Source of the DNA: Pseudopyrenochaeta lycopersici
Lineage: Eukaryota > Ascomycota > Dothideomycetes > Pleosporales > Pseudopyrenochaetaceae
DNA length: 64,000 bases
Direction: 5' to 3'
Assembly: GCA_003313425.1 (NCBI GenBank)
Contig: NHZP01000004.1
Span: forward strand, 1,302,001 to 1,366,000
A model generated the notes under the pieces. It was not told the DNA's origin, searched no databases, and saw only the letters and a program-made list of their open reading frames with translations. Shown here in pieces: positions 23,024 through 34,705 of this stretch. A program made the position numbers and the translations under genes. Every line of letters begins with the position of its first letter. Within the stretch, counting starts at the first letter, position 1.

Positions 23024-24948
23024 TCATTGCGTAACATCATGAGCACGCCGCTCTTCGGCCTCTTCCCAGACGCATCTTGGGCACATGCAATCTCCTCCAA
23101 GCGCTCCAACCGCCCATTCTCGCCTTTCTTTGACTGGTAGGCGAATATCACAGTAGTGACCAAAGACTTCTTCACCCTTCCTTATCCCAGGCTTCCTGTT
23201 AGAATCCTTGCCTGCCCAGTCCACAAGCTTGTCACGGGTCCAGAAACGCATACTGCCCTGCCATTCCCAGGCTACATTAGGGTCGCAGCTGTGATTTGCG
23301 AGACACCACATTGGGTGGACAGCTCCAATCTCTGGTCTTCCATCTGGGCCTTGTCGCGCAGATGCCGTGCCCCGAAACTTAGCATAGAGAGTATTGAAGA
23401 CCCAAGTGTCGTAGCGATGGCTCTGAGTAAAGATGTTGACATCCATCTTCTCCAATATATGTAGTGGTGTGAGTACGTTGCTGGCAAATGTAAAGGGCAG
23501 GCTTCGAGGTACAGAGCCGAATGGGTCAATGAGTCGGCCTTCAGAGTCAACACGCCAGACGCTGTCTAGATCAAGGCCATGATAGTCGCCCCAAATGTAG
23601 CGGACCTCTTTGAGTTCAAGCGGGTGGAGATTCTGTGTTTCTGCCAGAGCCAATGCGCGCACTAAGAGAAGAGTGTAGAGCGAATCTGCAGCATCACGAG
23701 CAGGTACCTTGCCCAGGTCGACGCTCACGCCGCAGAGAGAAGGATGGTAGCTGTCCTGAGCTAGGTCGTGGCAGTCAAGCCCACAAAAGAAGACCTCTTC
23801 GCACTCTTCGCAAGACACTATGTTGTTTGTTTCCCCTGATGAAGCGACATCCCGAGAATCAGGTAGTAGTGCACTACATGCATTGCAATATTTGTCGTGA
23901 AGTCTTGATACAGCAGTCAAGAGTGATTTTTCCTCAAGAATCTGCTCCCCTGGTTGTATATCCTCCTTTGCAAATACACCCAGCTGCTTAACGAATCGGA
24001 CTTCCGAGGTTGACTCCGCTTGAACAGGGCTGAGTAAGGGTAGGTTGGCAATCTTGACTTCGAGTCGGGGCGCTATGCATTCCATTTCTTCGTTGAGAGA
24101 CTGCAAGCACTCATCAGAGAAGCGATTTGGTTCATACTCATTCCACGGGTAATTTTCGCGTCGAATAGTACTTTTGTCTGGGTACTCGTCTACATCATCT
24201 TCATTGAATTCTTCGCCCTTGATGGTAGACAGGGAACGTAACTTCTTGGAGAGTGTTTCGCCATGCTCCGTAAAAGTTGTTTCGCTCGGGAACGTCTTCC
24301 TCGCGCGGGTAACAAAATCAAAAGCGCTTCGAAGGCATCCGCAGTCAAGGAGGCATCCGATGAGTATATCATATCTTGGGACGTTAGTTGTTCGTCATAC
24401 ATAACGTGTGAATGTGGGCATTTCTCTTACATACGCTTCTTTCGACCAATGAGTCCGTGCCCAGTTTGCTAGTTTATCGCAATTAGTGGAAATGACTCCA
24501 ACATTTGTCGCTACAGCTAGACTGGCCATTTGCTCGGAAAGGAAGTCGGCGTTGGCTGCTTCGCTCGCTTCTTCGTAGTACTCTCCTTCCTGGACCACCT
24601 CGTCTACCAAAAGAAGTGCCTTATAAGCATCACCAGCGGCTAGATCAGGGTACCCAAGGCCCTTGTACGCTTTAGCCAGCTTGAGACGATGCACTATGCT
24701 ATATGGCTGCTCAGATGTACTCTTCTGGAGTGCAAGAAGATCTTCGGTGAGCTGCTTGCGCAGTTCGGTCGCAGCTGGAGCCTATTCAAAATAAGCTTCC
24801 CGTTCATAAGGGCTTTACGATAGTATTCACCTCCATATGCGATTCTTCTTGTGTGAGTTGTCGAGATTGAATAATTATGCAAGACTGCAGGATAAAACTT
24901 TTGGTTGTTGTTATCGATAAGCACTAGTTTAATCTGCTGCCGAAGCAT
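23024..24948 (-). CDS. SET domain protein with MYND-type zinc finger and N-terminal helical repeats
   Basis: Probable protein-lysine methyltransferase of the SMYD/Set5-like group. Exons are 24948-24831, 24774-24435 and 24374-23024 (602 aa; introns 56 and 60 nt). The N-terminal ~230 residues look like TPR helices (L-K-L-A-K-A-Y-K-G-L-G-Y-P-D-L-A-A-G-D-A-Y). The SET domain starts near residue 265 (G-V-F-A-K-E-D-I-Q-P-G-E) and is interrupted by a cysteine-rich insert of MYND type (C-x2-C ... C-x2-C ... F-F-C-x3-C). It ends with N-H-S-C-D-P-N-V, G-E-E-V-F-G-H-Y and a post-SET C-M-C-P-R-C. All core motifs are present. The substrate, histone or other, is unknown. It is divergent from the WD-repeat gene across 84 bp. 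Confidence 0.92.
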
Positions 24949-25032
24949 TCATCTGCTCCGTCACCCATCTCATCACTTGCTCGACTTTCTTCCACAAGGT
25001 ACAGAGTTATTAAGCACCTCAGGATCCGAAAG
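24949..25032. promoter_or_regulatory. Very short bidirectional promoter region
   Basis: Only 84 bp separate the start codons of the SET-domain gene (-) and the WD-repeat gene (+). Both promoters and 5' UTRs must fit here or overlap the neighbouring coding sequence, so the pair is probably co-regulated. No defined element was found. Confidence 0.5.
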
Positions 25033-26545
25033 ATGCTTCCATCTGCGGCTGAACTGGTTGCAAGGTTTCTCAGGACCAATGGTTATACAGAGGTGACGTC
25101 ACCACAGTATCGAACCTCCCGTAAGCTAACAATGCATCAGACATTAAGCAGCTTCGTCAAAGAGGCTGATTTGCCGCCTGATTTCGGCACTGGTTCGGAT
25201 GTTTCGGTCACAATAGAGTCTATACTACATGAAAAGAAGACCTTTGACCTTAGTTTGAGCTTTGAGAAGCTTGGTGTGGACGACAATGACCGAGGATGGA
25301 CTGTCAAGGCGCCTGCCAATCCGACAATCGTGGACTCACTACCGAATCGTTCCAACATACTCAGCATATCGGTACTTGATTTGAAGTTGCCTTCAGTAGC
25401 GGAGACCCGGCAATACATTGCTGCCACTACCGCAGACAGACAACTCCATTTGCTAGATCCTAGTTCATCGGTACTCAACTTGGTGCACTCTTATTCAGGT
25501 TCTCAAGACTCACCAATTCTGGATGTAATCTCATTAGGGTCTCGACATTTGCTTATTGCGTCAATGTCTGGCAAGCTCCTTCTTTACGATATAACACACG
25601 GTACAGTTGTAAATGAAAGGAAAGATCACACCAAGTATCTTGTCAAACTTGGTATCTGGTCAAATGGAAGTTCTGTCTTAGTTGCCAGCGCGGGTTGGGA
25701 CGCTAAAATCTTCTTGTACCAGCTCGATATCAGCACTGGCGACCCGCAACTTGGGGAGCCGGTAGCAATGCTAGATCTCCCGAGCATTCCAGAAACGATT
25801 GTGTTTGTTTCATCGCCTGATGATGGCACGCCTATTCTAGTTGTTGCTCGGAGAGACTCTGCGTTCTTACATTACTATTCAGTTTCCAGCTTGCCATCAC
25901 CCACAATGGCTCTTATTGGAAAGCAAAACTTAGCTCCGCATGTACGTATCCACAGTGTGTGGACTGCATGTGAGACCAAAGCTGACTCATTACCTCCACA
26001 TTAAGTCAAATGCATGGATCGCGTTCACACCTGCAGATGTACAGATATCTCCTACAGATCCGTTCTTAGCTGCGGTCGCAACTTCATCAACGCCACATAT
26101 GAAACTACTCGTGGTGAAGCTTTTGATTCCTCCCACGCGACCTTCAGGGCCTGGTGCGAGATCCGGTCTAGAACCAGATAGAACGGTTACGCAAGCCTCC
26201 CAAGCCCGTGCTGAGCTTTTGCGTGCAGATCGAGAAGATGCAGCTATCCTAGTGAACGTTTCCACCCTAGCGCCACAAACTTCGTTTTCTACGCCTCGAC
26301 TAGTTTGGCGTCCTGATGGCTCCGGTATCTACGTGAGTTCTGATGATGGCATTGTCCGTGGGATTGAAGCAAAGAGTGGAAAGCCTGTGGCATCTTTAGA
26401 GGGGCACGAACCTGGGTCAAAACTTCGATGTCTTTGGGCGGGTCTAATCAAGACAACTGGTGCGAACGATTCATCTTCTGCTAGCAGTAGTGAATGTCTC
26501 ATTAGTGGAGGCTTCGATCAAAAGCTGATCCTTTGGCAATCGTAG
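25033..26545 (+). CDS. WD40-repeat protein with N-terminal LisH-like motif
   Basis: Exons are 25033-25941 and 26006-26545 (482 aa; 64-nt intron starting GTACGT). The first 40 residues (E-L-V-A-R-F-L-R-T-N-G-Y-T-E-V) resemble a LisH dimerisation motif. The rest reads as a divergent beta-propeller with blades such as S-K..L-L-L-Y-D-I, W-D-A-K-I-F-L-Y, S-G-I-Y-V-S-S-D-D-G-I-V-R-G and a last blade S-G-G-F-D-Q-K-L-I-L-W. Propellers of this type are scaffolds. The specific complex is not evident from sequence. Confidence 0.85.
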
Positions 26546-27610
26546 CAGTTTTGTTGCACTAGTTTTGCCCAAACGGCATTGGAAACGCCAGGAGAATCTC
26601 GGGGCTGCATTTTCGGTCATCCGATTGCGTATTTGGTTGTGACAAAGTGACCTCTCTACAGTAGAAGCCTTCTAAAACGGACTGAAGGTGGCTCAGCTTG
26701 AAGCGAATGATCAAAATCACATTCCTGATTCTTTTACGCAAATCCTCAGCTGGAGTAGTATGACAGGCTCATTGCTTGCATAGGGATTTATATTGCTTTC
26801 ATAGGCACAGAAAGGAAGTGCTACTAATGAAGAAGAGAAACGTAGTGGCTTAGACGTACGAAACTTTCTGCTGTATTGATGTCCGCTCGTTCAGGTCGTT
26901 CTAACTAATGGCAAAGGTATATCGAGGCGTGAATAAGAGGTTTTTGCTTTTCGCCGGCCAAGTCGGGCGCAGGCCCTTAAAGAGATATGGCTTGAAAGCC
27001 ACAATGTGGAGCTCGATCCAGCACAGATCCCCTAGTCCCACGCAGGTAGCGAATGATGACGCAGGTCAAGGACGTCCTGCAAAACACCTTGCACTTACAC
27101 AAGGGACTGGTCAAGGAGCCACTCCACGCCTACCAACTCCTGCAGACAACCCATTCAGGGATAGAAATCTTCTAGCTGTAATTTACCAAGTTTACTTCGG
27201 TCTAGACCTGCAAGCTATACTGGGGAAGACGGGATGGTATCTCTTGGCATCTTCTCCTTGGATAGTCCGTCTACACGCGACGCCAGGGCCCGTCAGTGGC
27301 TCCTAGCCGGACGGATGCTTCCATACCACACACGCAGGAATCTTCCTGTCGGCTGTGATCCCGCCAAAGCTTGACGCAGGAGGGTGTGGGGGTGGTAAAA
27401 GACGCTTCAGTATGGTCTATAAATATGAGTCGCACTTGCACCATTACACCAGCTACACACATAACTATCCTCCACTTTTCGAACATTCGACTCTATTCTT
27501 ACCTCTACTAGCAATCAACTCTTTCTACTTAACGTATACTATCGGAGCGTCTTGCAATTCAATTCTCTTTAATATTTCTACTCGGACAATAGTCACACTT
27601 GCGAATCAAA
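26546..27610. other. Intergenic, no gene recognised
   Basis: About 1.06 kb between two tandem plus-strand genes. The 26908-27306 frame is open but has no domain and no favourable start context. The last 200 bp before 27611 are pyrimidine- and A-rich, consistent with a promoter and 5' UTR. Confidence 0.4.
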
Positions 27611-28908
27611 ATGTCGTACGCAGGTTCATGGAAAGATGGTGATGGTGACTTCCTGTTAGTTGTATCTGGTTCAAAACGTCATGCACCTTACTTGGCAGGG
27701 TGGCAAGAGTTCAAAGATCATCTCCGCAAAGTAGTGAAGGACCAGCCAGGCTGGGTAGAGGTCTATCCCAGCCAAAGCGAACGAAGAGGTGAGATGCAGG
27801 GATGGTGCAGGCTCAAAGACAGAGAAGATGCAGAAGCAGTATACAGTACGTTGCATCAAGTCTTTAAGATTCTGACGGCATAGTTAACTCCCTTCCCCAG
27901 AGATATATTACAGATCGAAAGGCATGCTGGTTCACATCTGGGAAACGTGCCGCAGCAGTGATGGCTTTCGATTGATGAAATGCAATTGTTCATCGAACTT
28001 CGCAGACGTACCAGTAGGGGGTCACTCACCAGGGCAATGCGGCATCGACATCGGGAGAGTCAATCAATTGAGCAACGCTATGCTTGCCGCATCGGCCACT
28101 CCATACGTGGCCACTCAACCCGTGTATTCATATGCGATGTATCCACAGATGCAAGGATACGCCGCAGTACCCACTAATTCCGTTCATGCATCCCAACATC
28201 CGATCTATTCGACAAGCACTACTGGGATGCCTGTAAATGTTCAAAATGGCGCAGTCCTAACAGAGGCCCGCGGCATCTTCATTCGCAATCTTAGTTTTAA
28301 GGCCACCCCAGAAGACCTGGGACAACTCCTCAGCACTGTCGGGCATCCCGTCCATTATAATTTAATCCGAAACTCCCGAACAGGTGTATTCAAGGGTGTG
28401 GCGACCGCCAAATTTTCATCGAAGGACGAGGCACAGTACGCGGTACTTTGCTTAGATCAGATGGAGCATATGGGGATGAAGCTTAGCGTCCGCATGGATA
28501 CTGAGGCTACTGTTGTTGGACGAGCTGAACGTCCCATGGTTGTGAATGGCTCACACCCTTACCGGGTAAGTAGAATGAGGTCGAATCCGAAGAGAGCTTT
28601 GCTGATAGCATGTAGTAAACGCTAGCCATGCACCGGACATAACCCCCTTCCCGGCGCTTGATAGTGCCGCCAATGGCCATCTTTCAGCCTTGAAGGCCTT
28701 CGAAGTCCTGGTTGTTCAATGCGGTATGCGATGTGGGGATCGGCTAGTCTTTCCATACACCATGGTTTCACTTTTCATTTATCAACTTGGTCGCATTCTG
28801 CCAATCCACTCGATTCGTAGATCTTTCGGTCGATTAATGAGAGCATGGACAGCAGAATATCAGGCCATTTTGCCAATTCTTTTTCGCATATATAGTCATG
28901 TTCGGTAG
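27611..28908 (+). CDS. RRM RNA-binding protein with unassigned N- and C-terminal domains
   Basis: Proposed exons are 27611-27845, 27901-28565 and 28609-28908 (399 aa; introns 55 and 43 nt). The N-terminal ~130 residues (start M-S-Y-A-G-S-W-K-D-G) contain V-E-V-Y-P-S and I-Y-Y-R-S-K-G-M-L-V-H-I-W-E-T, and are not a family I know. The centre is rich in Y, Q and P. The RRM follows: RNP2 I-F-I-R-N-L and RNP1-like K-G-V-A-T-A-K-F. Exon 3 stays open for 100 codons in phase and reads H-L-S-A-L-K-A-F-E-V-L-V and Y-Q-A-I-L-P-I-L-F-R-I-Y, so I include it, although its 43-nt intron is short and the acceptor is weak. If that acceptor is wrong, the protein ends just after 28565. Confidence 0.75.
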
Positions 28909-31015
28909 TGGGCCAGAGGCGTGGCACATGCGGCAAGGATAGAGATTCGGTTAATGGTTACTTTTCGATATGCAAGATCCTTTTTGCGGGAATCGGCATC
29001 TGCTTGAATGCCACGTGCTAGCTGCCACATGAGTGAATGCCACCTTCCCGATTCCCCGTCGGCTCTTATTAGTCTGATCTGGCGCCCACGCTGTATAGAT
29101 TTGCTTGGGCCACGTTGTTTTGCGGGACGGCTTTTGCTGACGTACATGGGCACTTTTCAGCACAAGCGCTAGACTCTTAACTCGTCATTTAAGCGCATCC
29201 GATTCCAAATCTACGGGCTGAACCCTGTCTTGCACGCGGGCAAAGCATGGCTGCCTTGAAACCATGCCTCTGGGTCGCCTGGGACAGGCTGACCGTTTAG
29301 TGTATCTTCCCACTTACATCAGCGCGGAGCGGACATCTTCGGTCTTGGACGGTCCGCTTCCATCTGCCTGCCCCTTCTGGACATCTCTGACGGTTGCTCT
29401 GAAACACACCAATAGCCAGGGGGTATTCCAAGATCAGCGCAGTCGCATTAGGCCACGGGCGCTCTCAAGAGCTGAGACGTTCATACGAGGTATTGCAGGG
29501 TCGTACATGCACATCTTTGTGTCGCAGGCATGTCGTCGGTGTATATGATGCTAGAACACGCAACCCACATGAGATTAGGTATAAAACACCATGAACGGCT
29601 GCTTCCACGTCGCTCAGGAAATCGAGCGAGAATTATGAGGTCATTCAGACGATGATGGTCACCCTTTCCCGTCGCACATTCGTCATGAGTCCATAGAACA
29701 TGAGGCATTACCATAGACACACATTCTTGATGTTCCCAACATACTTCGTCTGTGTCGGCATCGCGGCCGCACTGTGACGATGTGGATCACTGATTATTCA
29801 AGAATTTGTTCTTCGTCCCACAAATCGATTTCTCCAGGGTAGCTTTCACATCATGCATGGTGGGAACCGGCCGTCACGAACGGTAGCATGGGGGGCATAA
29901 TCAGCCACTAACTCCATAATCGGGGCTGCATAAGAAAGCAAATAAAAACGAAAGCCACAAATCTACTGGACAGAATACGGCACAGGGGTAAGCCATTCGC
30001 TCCAGATCTCATTCATCCGAATAGGTGCTTTAGGACTGGGTCCCTGGAGAAAGAACGATCCAGGCAAAGCAGCCACGTCACATGGATAAGGCTATGGCAG
30101 AAGCACTTTGAGGGCCAACAAAGGGCCCGGCAGAAAGTTGACTCATATCTGTGACAGATTATCCATTCAGTACGCAGTCACGTTGTTTCATTCAGGCTCT
30201 AAAGAGTGAATTTGCTAGGTGGTATCATAGTGCCAGTCTGACAAGTTGATAGCTAACACTGACAGATTGCAACTCTCTTGATATCAAGATCTGTGGAGAT
30301 ATCTGTACGTTGGGGATATTCTTGAACAAATGGCCTGCCGATTCGAACGCATCATCGGCTCAAAGTCCCGCCACCACTCGCCCAATACCCACGACCATGG
30401 TTGTTTCATTACCATTGCACGAGCAAGCTCCTCTTTTTAGAGCTCGCGCGAAATGTACCGAACTATCAATAATCCTTGAAAAGATCGGTGAGATCGGCGA
30501 TCGATCCAAGCCTGAAATCACCGATTGCACCCACCGATTAGAGCCATGCCATGAAGACATGGATCCTTCCGGTCCCAAACACCTGGATACGGGATATCCA
30601 GGCACCACGTTCCTCGTTTGGAAAGGGTGCCTAGAGGTGCTGCGGTGGCATGCGTAAACCACGCGACGAGTTCAGCGGTTCCAAATCCTTCGCCGAACGC
30701 CCCGATGCACGCCATGATTTACTTCAAGGTTGCGTACGATCACGAGAAACCAGGAATATGGTAGGAAACGTGGAAGCCAAAAGCTTACTTCAACGACTGA
30801 GCTGAGGTAGAAGGGCCGATTGTGTGGCTGTTCGGGCATATGACATGACAAGTGCATGTAATCAGGAGTAGGATCGACGATCGTAGATTGCGCATTCCCG
30901 CTTCTTTGCTGTTGATATACTATCGAATCGATAAAGGTCCAGGTTCGTAGGTCCAGGATAATTAGCGTGCGAACGTGGCTATTTTTTCACCTGCAGAATC
31001 GATCTACGTGCTTCT
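28909..31015. other. Intergenic, no gene recognised
   Basis: About 2.1 kb downstream of the RRM gene and of the convergent MFS gene. Open frames of 60-115 codons (e.g. 30310-30657 on both strands) overlap and show no domain. No repeat, tRNA or transposon signature was seen. Confidence 0.45.
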
Positions 31016-32658
31016 CTACACTCTCCACCCTTTCTTCTGCACCCTCACAGTCGTGATCCATAGCACGCATAGCCAACATGTACCAATCATCAAGCACACT
31101 CCACTCCAGACCTGCACACCAATGAAGTTTGTCTGCCCATTCGTCTTCTTTAGTAACGCACCCGCAATGGGCGCTCCAGTCAATGTCGCTAGACTGGAAA
31201 CACTCCACGACATGCCTAGGCGTGTTCCCAAGCGCGAAAGATCAGGCGTGATGTTAGCAAATGCTGCAGAAGGTACTGTGACGAGAGCAGCGGAGAAGAA
31301 GCCTGGAAGTATTGATGTTAGTTACTTAGGTTCTAGAAGGATAGTACGGGAAGGGGAAGGAGAAGGAAAGTATTACCCCACATGATGCTGAAAGCAATAA
31401 ATGTGCTCTCCTTGTCAATAACAATCCAACACAGTGCCAGAATTCCACTCGCAAATGCACACAAAATCCACGTCACAATCGAGCCAATATGATGCGCCAG
31501 TACTCCACTTGCCAGTCTTCCGAAAAAGCTACCAGCGACACTCAACACCAGCATATACAGCGCAGTGCTCTCGCTGCTTCCCAATCGTTCTCTGGCATAC
31601 GTAGGAATATAAAAGTACGGAACAATGTAGCCGAGAAAGGTTGAGAATGAGCAGCAAGTGAAGATAAGGAAGAGACGGTCTTTGAGGGCGGATTTATCAA
31701 ATAGGGCACGACGTTTGCGTTTGGTGGCCAGGACGGATGAGCCGCTGAGAAGGGCTGGAATGGAGAGGAGGGCTGCAACGAGGGCTACGAAACCGATTCC
31801 GCGGATGGCCCATGGAAAGCCCGCGGTCCTTGTAAGTTTATCGAACATGATGATGTAAACACATCCCCCTGTTGAATAGTCAGTTGACCCGTTCCGATTC
31901 GTCATACTCTCTTTTGCGTCCACACATCTTATGCAAAGACAGGGGATATGCCAACATACCAACAGCAATCCCACTCATGACGATCCCCATAGCTAATGCC
32001 CTCTTCCTACTAAACCATATGCCCACCAATGCTAAACTAGGGATATACAACAACCCGGCCCCAAGTCCCATACATACACCCTGACTCAAGAAGACTTGCC
32101 AATATTTCGTGCTTAGGCTCAACATCATGATGCCGAACACGACCAAGAAATTGCCGAGGAGCAGCATGGGGCGGAAATAGCCCAAGTCGAAGAGGGGGCC
32201 GGACAGGACGCCAATGACTATGAGCAGCCAGCCCTGTACAGTGCCGATCCATGAAATGGCGCTAGGCGAGGAAGAAGAGAGAAGAGATGATTTGTAGTAA
32301 GCTTGGAAAGCGCCATATGTCAATGTAAAGCCCCTAAACGCTATGTTAGTACCAGTGATGCTTTTGACAATGGATGAGAAAAATAATACCAAATATTGAT
32401 ATAGATCATGAATCCACCGAAAACTTTGAGCCAAGCATGAAGCCCACCATCTGGAGGTGGAGGGAGTACAGATTCCGTTGTCACAGTCGATCGTGCATCA
32501 AGTTGAGCTTCTTTATCCGGCCCAACTCCAGCACCATCCCTTGCCCGACCATCATCCCGATATTCCTGCTCTCCCGTAGACGGTCGGCTGCCCTCCTCTT
32601 GCTCAATTGATTCATCTTCAATGACCCTCTTGTCATCAAGCTGTGATGCCGACGGCAT
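31016..32658 (-). CDS. MFS transporter, MCT type (second copy of family)
   Basis: Exons are 32658-32390, 32333-31960, 31868-31377 and 31302-31016 (473 aa; introns 56, 91 and 74 nt). The N-terminal 75 residues are hydrophilic and acidic. P-P-P-P-D-G-G-L-H-A-W then enters membrane segment 1, the signature of the fungal MCT family. Conserved loops include W-F-S-R-K-R-A-L-A-M-G-I after segment 4 and S-F-F-G-R-L-A-S-G-V-L-A-H-H-I-G in the second half. Exon 4 carries the last segments. An upstream in-frame ATG at 32766 exists, but M-P-S-A-S-Q at 32658 is the more usual start. It belongs to the same family as the carrier at 11.4-12.9 kb, with different intron positions. The substrate is unknown. Confidence 0.92.
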
Positions 32659-33865
32659 CTGAACGAGTGGTTTTTGCTTTTGTCTGCCCGTCAGTGAAAC
32701 TCGAGAGGCTATATATATAATCCTTGGATATGTCGAGTCATCCGGGTATAATCTGCCACTTTGCAATATCCGAAACCGTTAAATCCTCCGCGGAACGGCG
32801 CCAAATGGTGGGTACAATGAGCTCCACGGATCGCATACGACAAGAACGTGGTAAAAAGACAGCGGTTGCGAAAAGCACCCTATGTATGCGGCTGAATACA
32901 TCCATCGAGCACGCGGGGATAATTCCGTTTATGTATCTCCACAAAACCTAGTGCAGCCATGACGACGATTTCTAAGCCTTGCCAGTCACCAAGTTAGGGC
33001 GTGGATGGAGTGCGGGGATAACAGGTGCCGAGGTCGGTATTGCAGATGGGCAAACTAGCTTCAATTGGGGAAAGCAACAACACTCGTCCATAAAGATTGT
33101 ACTGAGTTTCGGCCTTGGCTGGCCCCACAAACGAGAGTGTAGGCATTCTCGAATGTTGCAGAGTTATGCAAGTATGAATGGGAGGTGTTACTAAGTTGGA
33201 AGGGGGCTTCAGGAAGGAGATGCTATTGTCACTTGGAGGGGCAGTCGAAAATTACAGATCTCAATGCGTTGAGTTTCCGTATCTATTTCTCCTGTCTACA
33301 GAGGTCTCGGTCATATGCTGGAATGTGTCACGTTGTCGGTTAATTGTGTGACCCCATGGTGTGCCGTCGATATATGCAAGCTTGGCCAACAAAAGTATCC
33401 ACCACAGCGGGTCTGGCGCACTTGAACCCCGTCCATTTCAGCACGCCATGAGACATGATATGGCATCAATTGAAATATTGCCATTTTAACCCGGAGATCT
33501 TCAGGGTGGCTCTCCTCTTGTTTACAGAACGCCTGCCTCCTGAATCCGAGTGAGCTTTTAGTCGGTGTCTCTCAGAATTCTGCGGCAAGTAATAGTGAAG
33601 TGAGTGGAAGAGTCAAGGCGGCCGATTGTAAGATAGTGAGTATGTAATTGATATATTCCTGGAGACTTGAAAAAGGACGATCGCAGTTCGCTTGGCAGAT
33701 GCTCGACACAGCCTGTGAAAATGTGTTATACAAACAGCTCAGTGGTCCTGCCTTTGGCTCTTTCGCCGCGTTCGCACGATCGCCTTGGGATCGGTCGCTT
33801 TAAGCTGCAAATCGTCCGTTGCCCTAAAAGAAAATCGAAGAAGAGTTGCCGTTAAATTTCAACAT
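32659..33865. promoter_or_regulatory. MFS upstream region and 3' flank of SAP gene
   Basis: About 1.2 kb that must contain the promoter of the MCT-type carrier and the 3' flank of the SAP-domain gene. Frames at 32724-32951 and 33667-33855 have no recognisable content. Confidence 0.4.
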
Positions 33866-34705
33866 TCAGGCTGCTGGTTTTGCCCACTTGGCCTTCCTTG
33901 CCTCTGCAGCAGCCCTGTCTTTCTCGCTCATCCAGCTTGACCCATTGTTGGACTTGCCTTCGTCCCTGCGGGTGTCCCTGCCGTCTCTGGGCCTGGTCTC
34001 CCGCCTGTCTCGGCCACCGCGTCCGCCACGGCCTCCACGTCCATTATCCCGGCCTCCGCCGCGACGTTTGTTGCCGCCTGCATCCTCACCACCGTCTTCT
34101 CGCCCACGCTTTCGTGCGCGCTCTGGTAAAGCTTCATCCAGACCCTTGGGCGGGCCGACTTCTCCAAACTTCTTAGCGCGCTCCAACTTCTTCAGACCTT
34201 CATCGTCCTCGATCTTGGTGCCAAACTTCAGCGCGCGCTTCTTGCGCTTCTCAATCTCTTCGTCAAGGTTGCTAGCAGCGAGACCTATTGAGTAGTCGGG
34301 CGCGGGCTCCTTCTTCTCTTCGGCCGCGGCACTTCCCTCGACCCCAGCTTCTGCTGGCGGCTGTACAGACAGGTCGTCGGTCTTCGCGGGGTCGATGTCG
34401 GCAATTTGGTTTGGTACAGCTTGCGGATTTGGTGGCTGACCCTCACCTCCTGCCTTTGCAATTGTTTCCTCATTCGCAATCGCGTTGTCTTGTGCTGCGG
34501 GCGCGGCAGCAACTTCATCGCCCTCGTCGTCCCAGTCAATCTCGTCTTCGGCGTTGGCAGGCTTTGAAGCGGCGGCCGCTGCGACTTTCTCGTCGTCCTT
34601 TTGGAGGCGCTCGACCATGTCAGCTTTCTTCCCTCCGTGGGGCAGACCGCGCTCCTTGAGAAGCGCCTCAAGGTCGGCATTCTTCATCTTCGCGTAGTCT
34701 GGCAT
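33866..34705 (-). CDS. tho1: Tho1/CIP29-like SAP domain protein
   Basis: Intronless, 279 aa. Nuclear RNA/DNA-binding protein of the Tho1 (yeast) / SARNP-CIP29 (animal) family, which supports mRNP assembly and export. Residues 1-36 form a SAP helix-extension-helix (Y-A-K-M-K-N-A-D-L-E-A-L-L-K-E-R-G-L-P-H). Acidic and alanine/proline-rich spacers follow. The family core is at about residues 150-190, E-E-I-E-K-R-K-K-R-A-L-K-F-G and L-E-R-A-K-K-F-G. An RGG/RD-rich tail comes next, ending in a basic helix (A-A-E-A-R-K-A-K-W-A). The start at 34705 is preferred over an upstream in-frame ATG at 34801 because the SAP domain begins right after it. Confidence 0.92.
   Translation of the reverse strand: MPDYAKMKNADLEALLKERGLPHGGKKADMVERLQKDDEKVAAAAASKPANAEDEIDWDDEGDEVAAAPAAQDNAIANEETIAKAGGEGQPPNPQAVPNQIADIDPAKTDDLSVQPPAEAGVEGSAAAEEKKEPAPDYSIGLAASNLDEEIEKRKKRALKFGTKIEDDEGLKKLERAKKFGEVGPPKGLDEALPERARKRGREDGGEDAGGNKRRGGGRDNGRGGRGGRGGRDRRETRPRDGRDTRRDEGKSNNGSSWMSEKDRAAAEARKAKWAKPAA

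Noticed and set aside
30335..30365. GATTCGAAC word resembling a tRNA T-loop
   Set aside because: No matching acceptor stem, D-loop or anticodon arm in the flanks.
30310..30662. Overlapping 115- and 100-codon frames on both strands
   Set aside because: Exactly antiparallel and with no motif on either strand.
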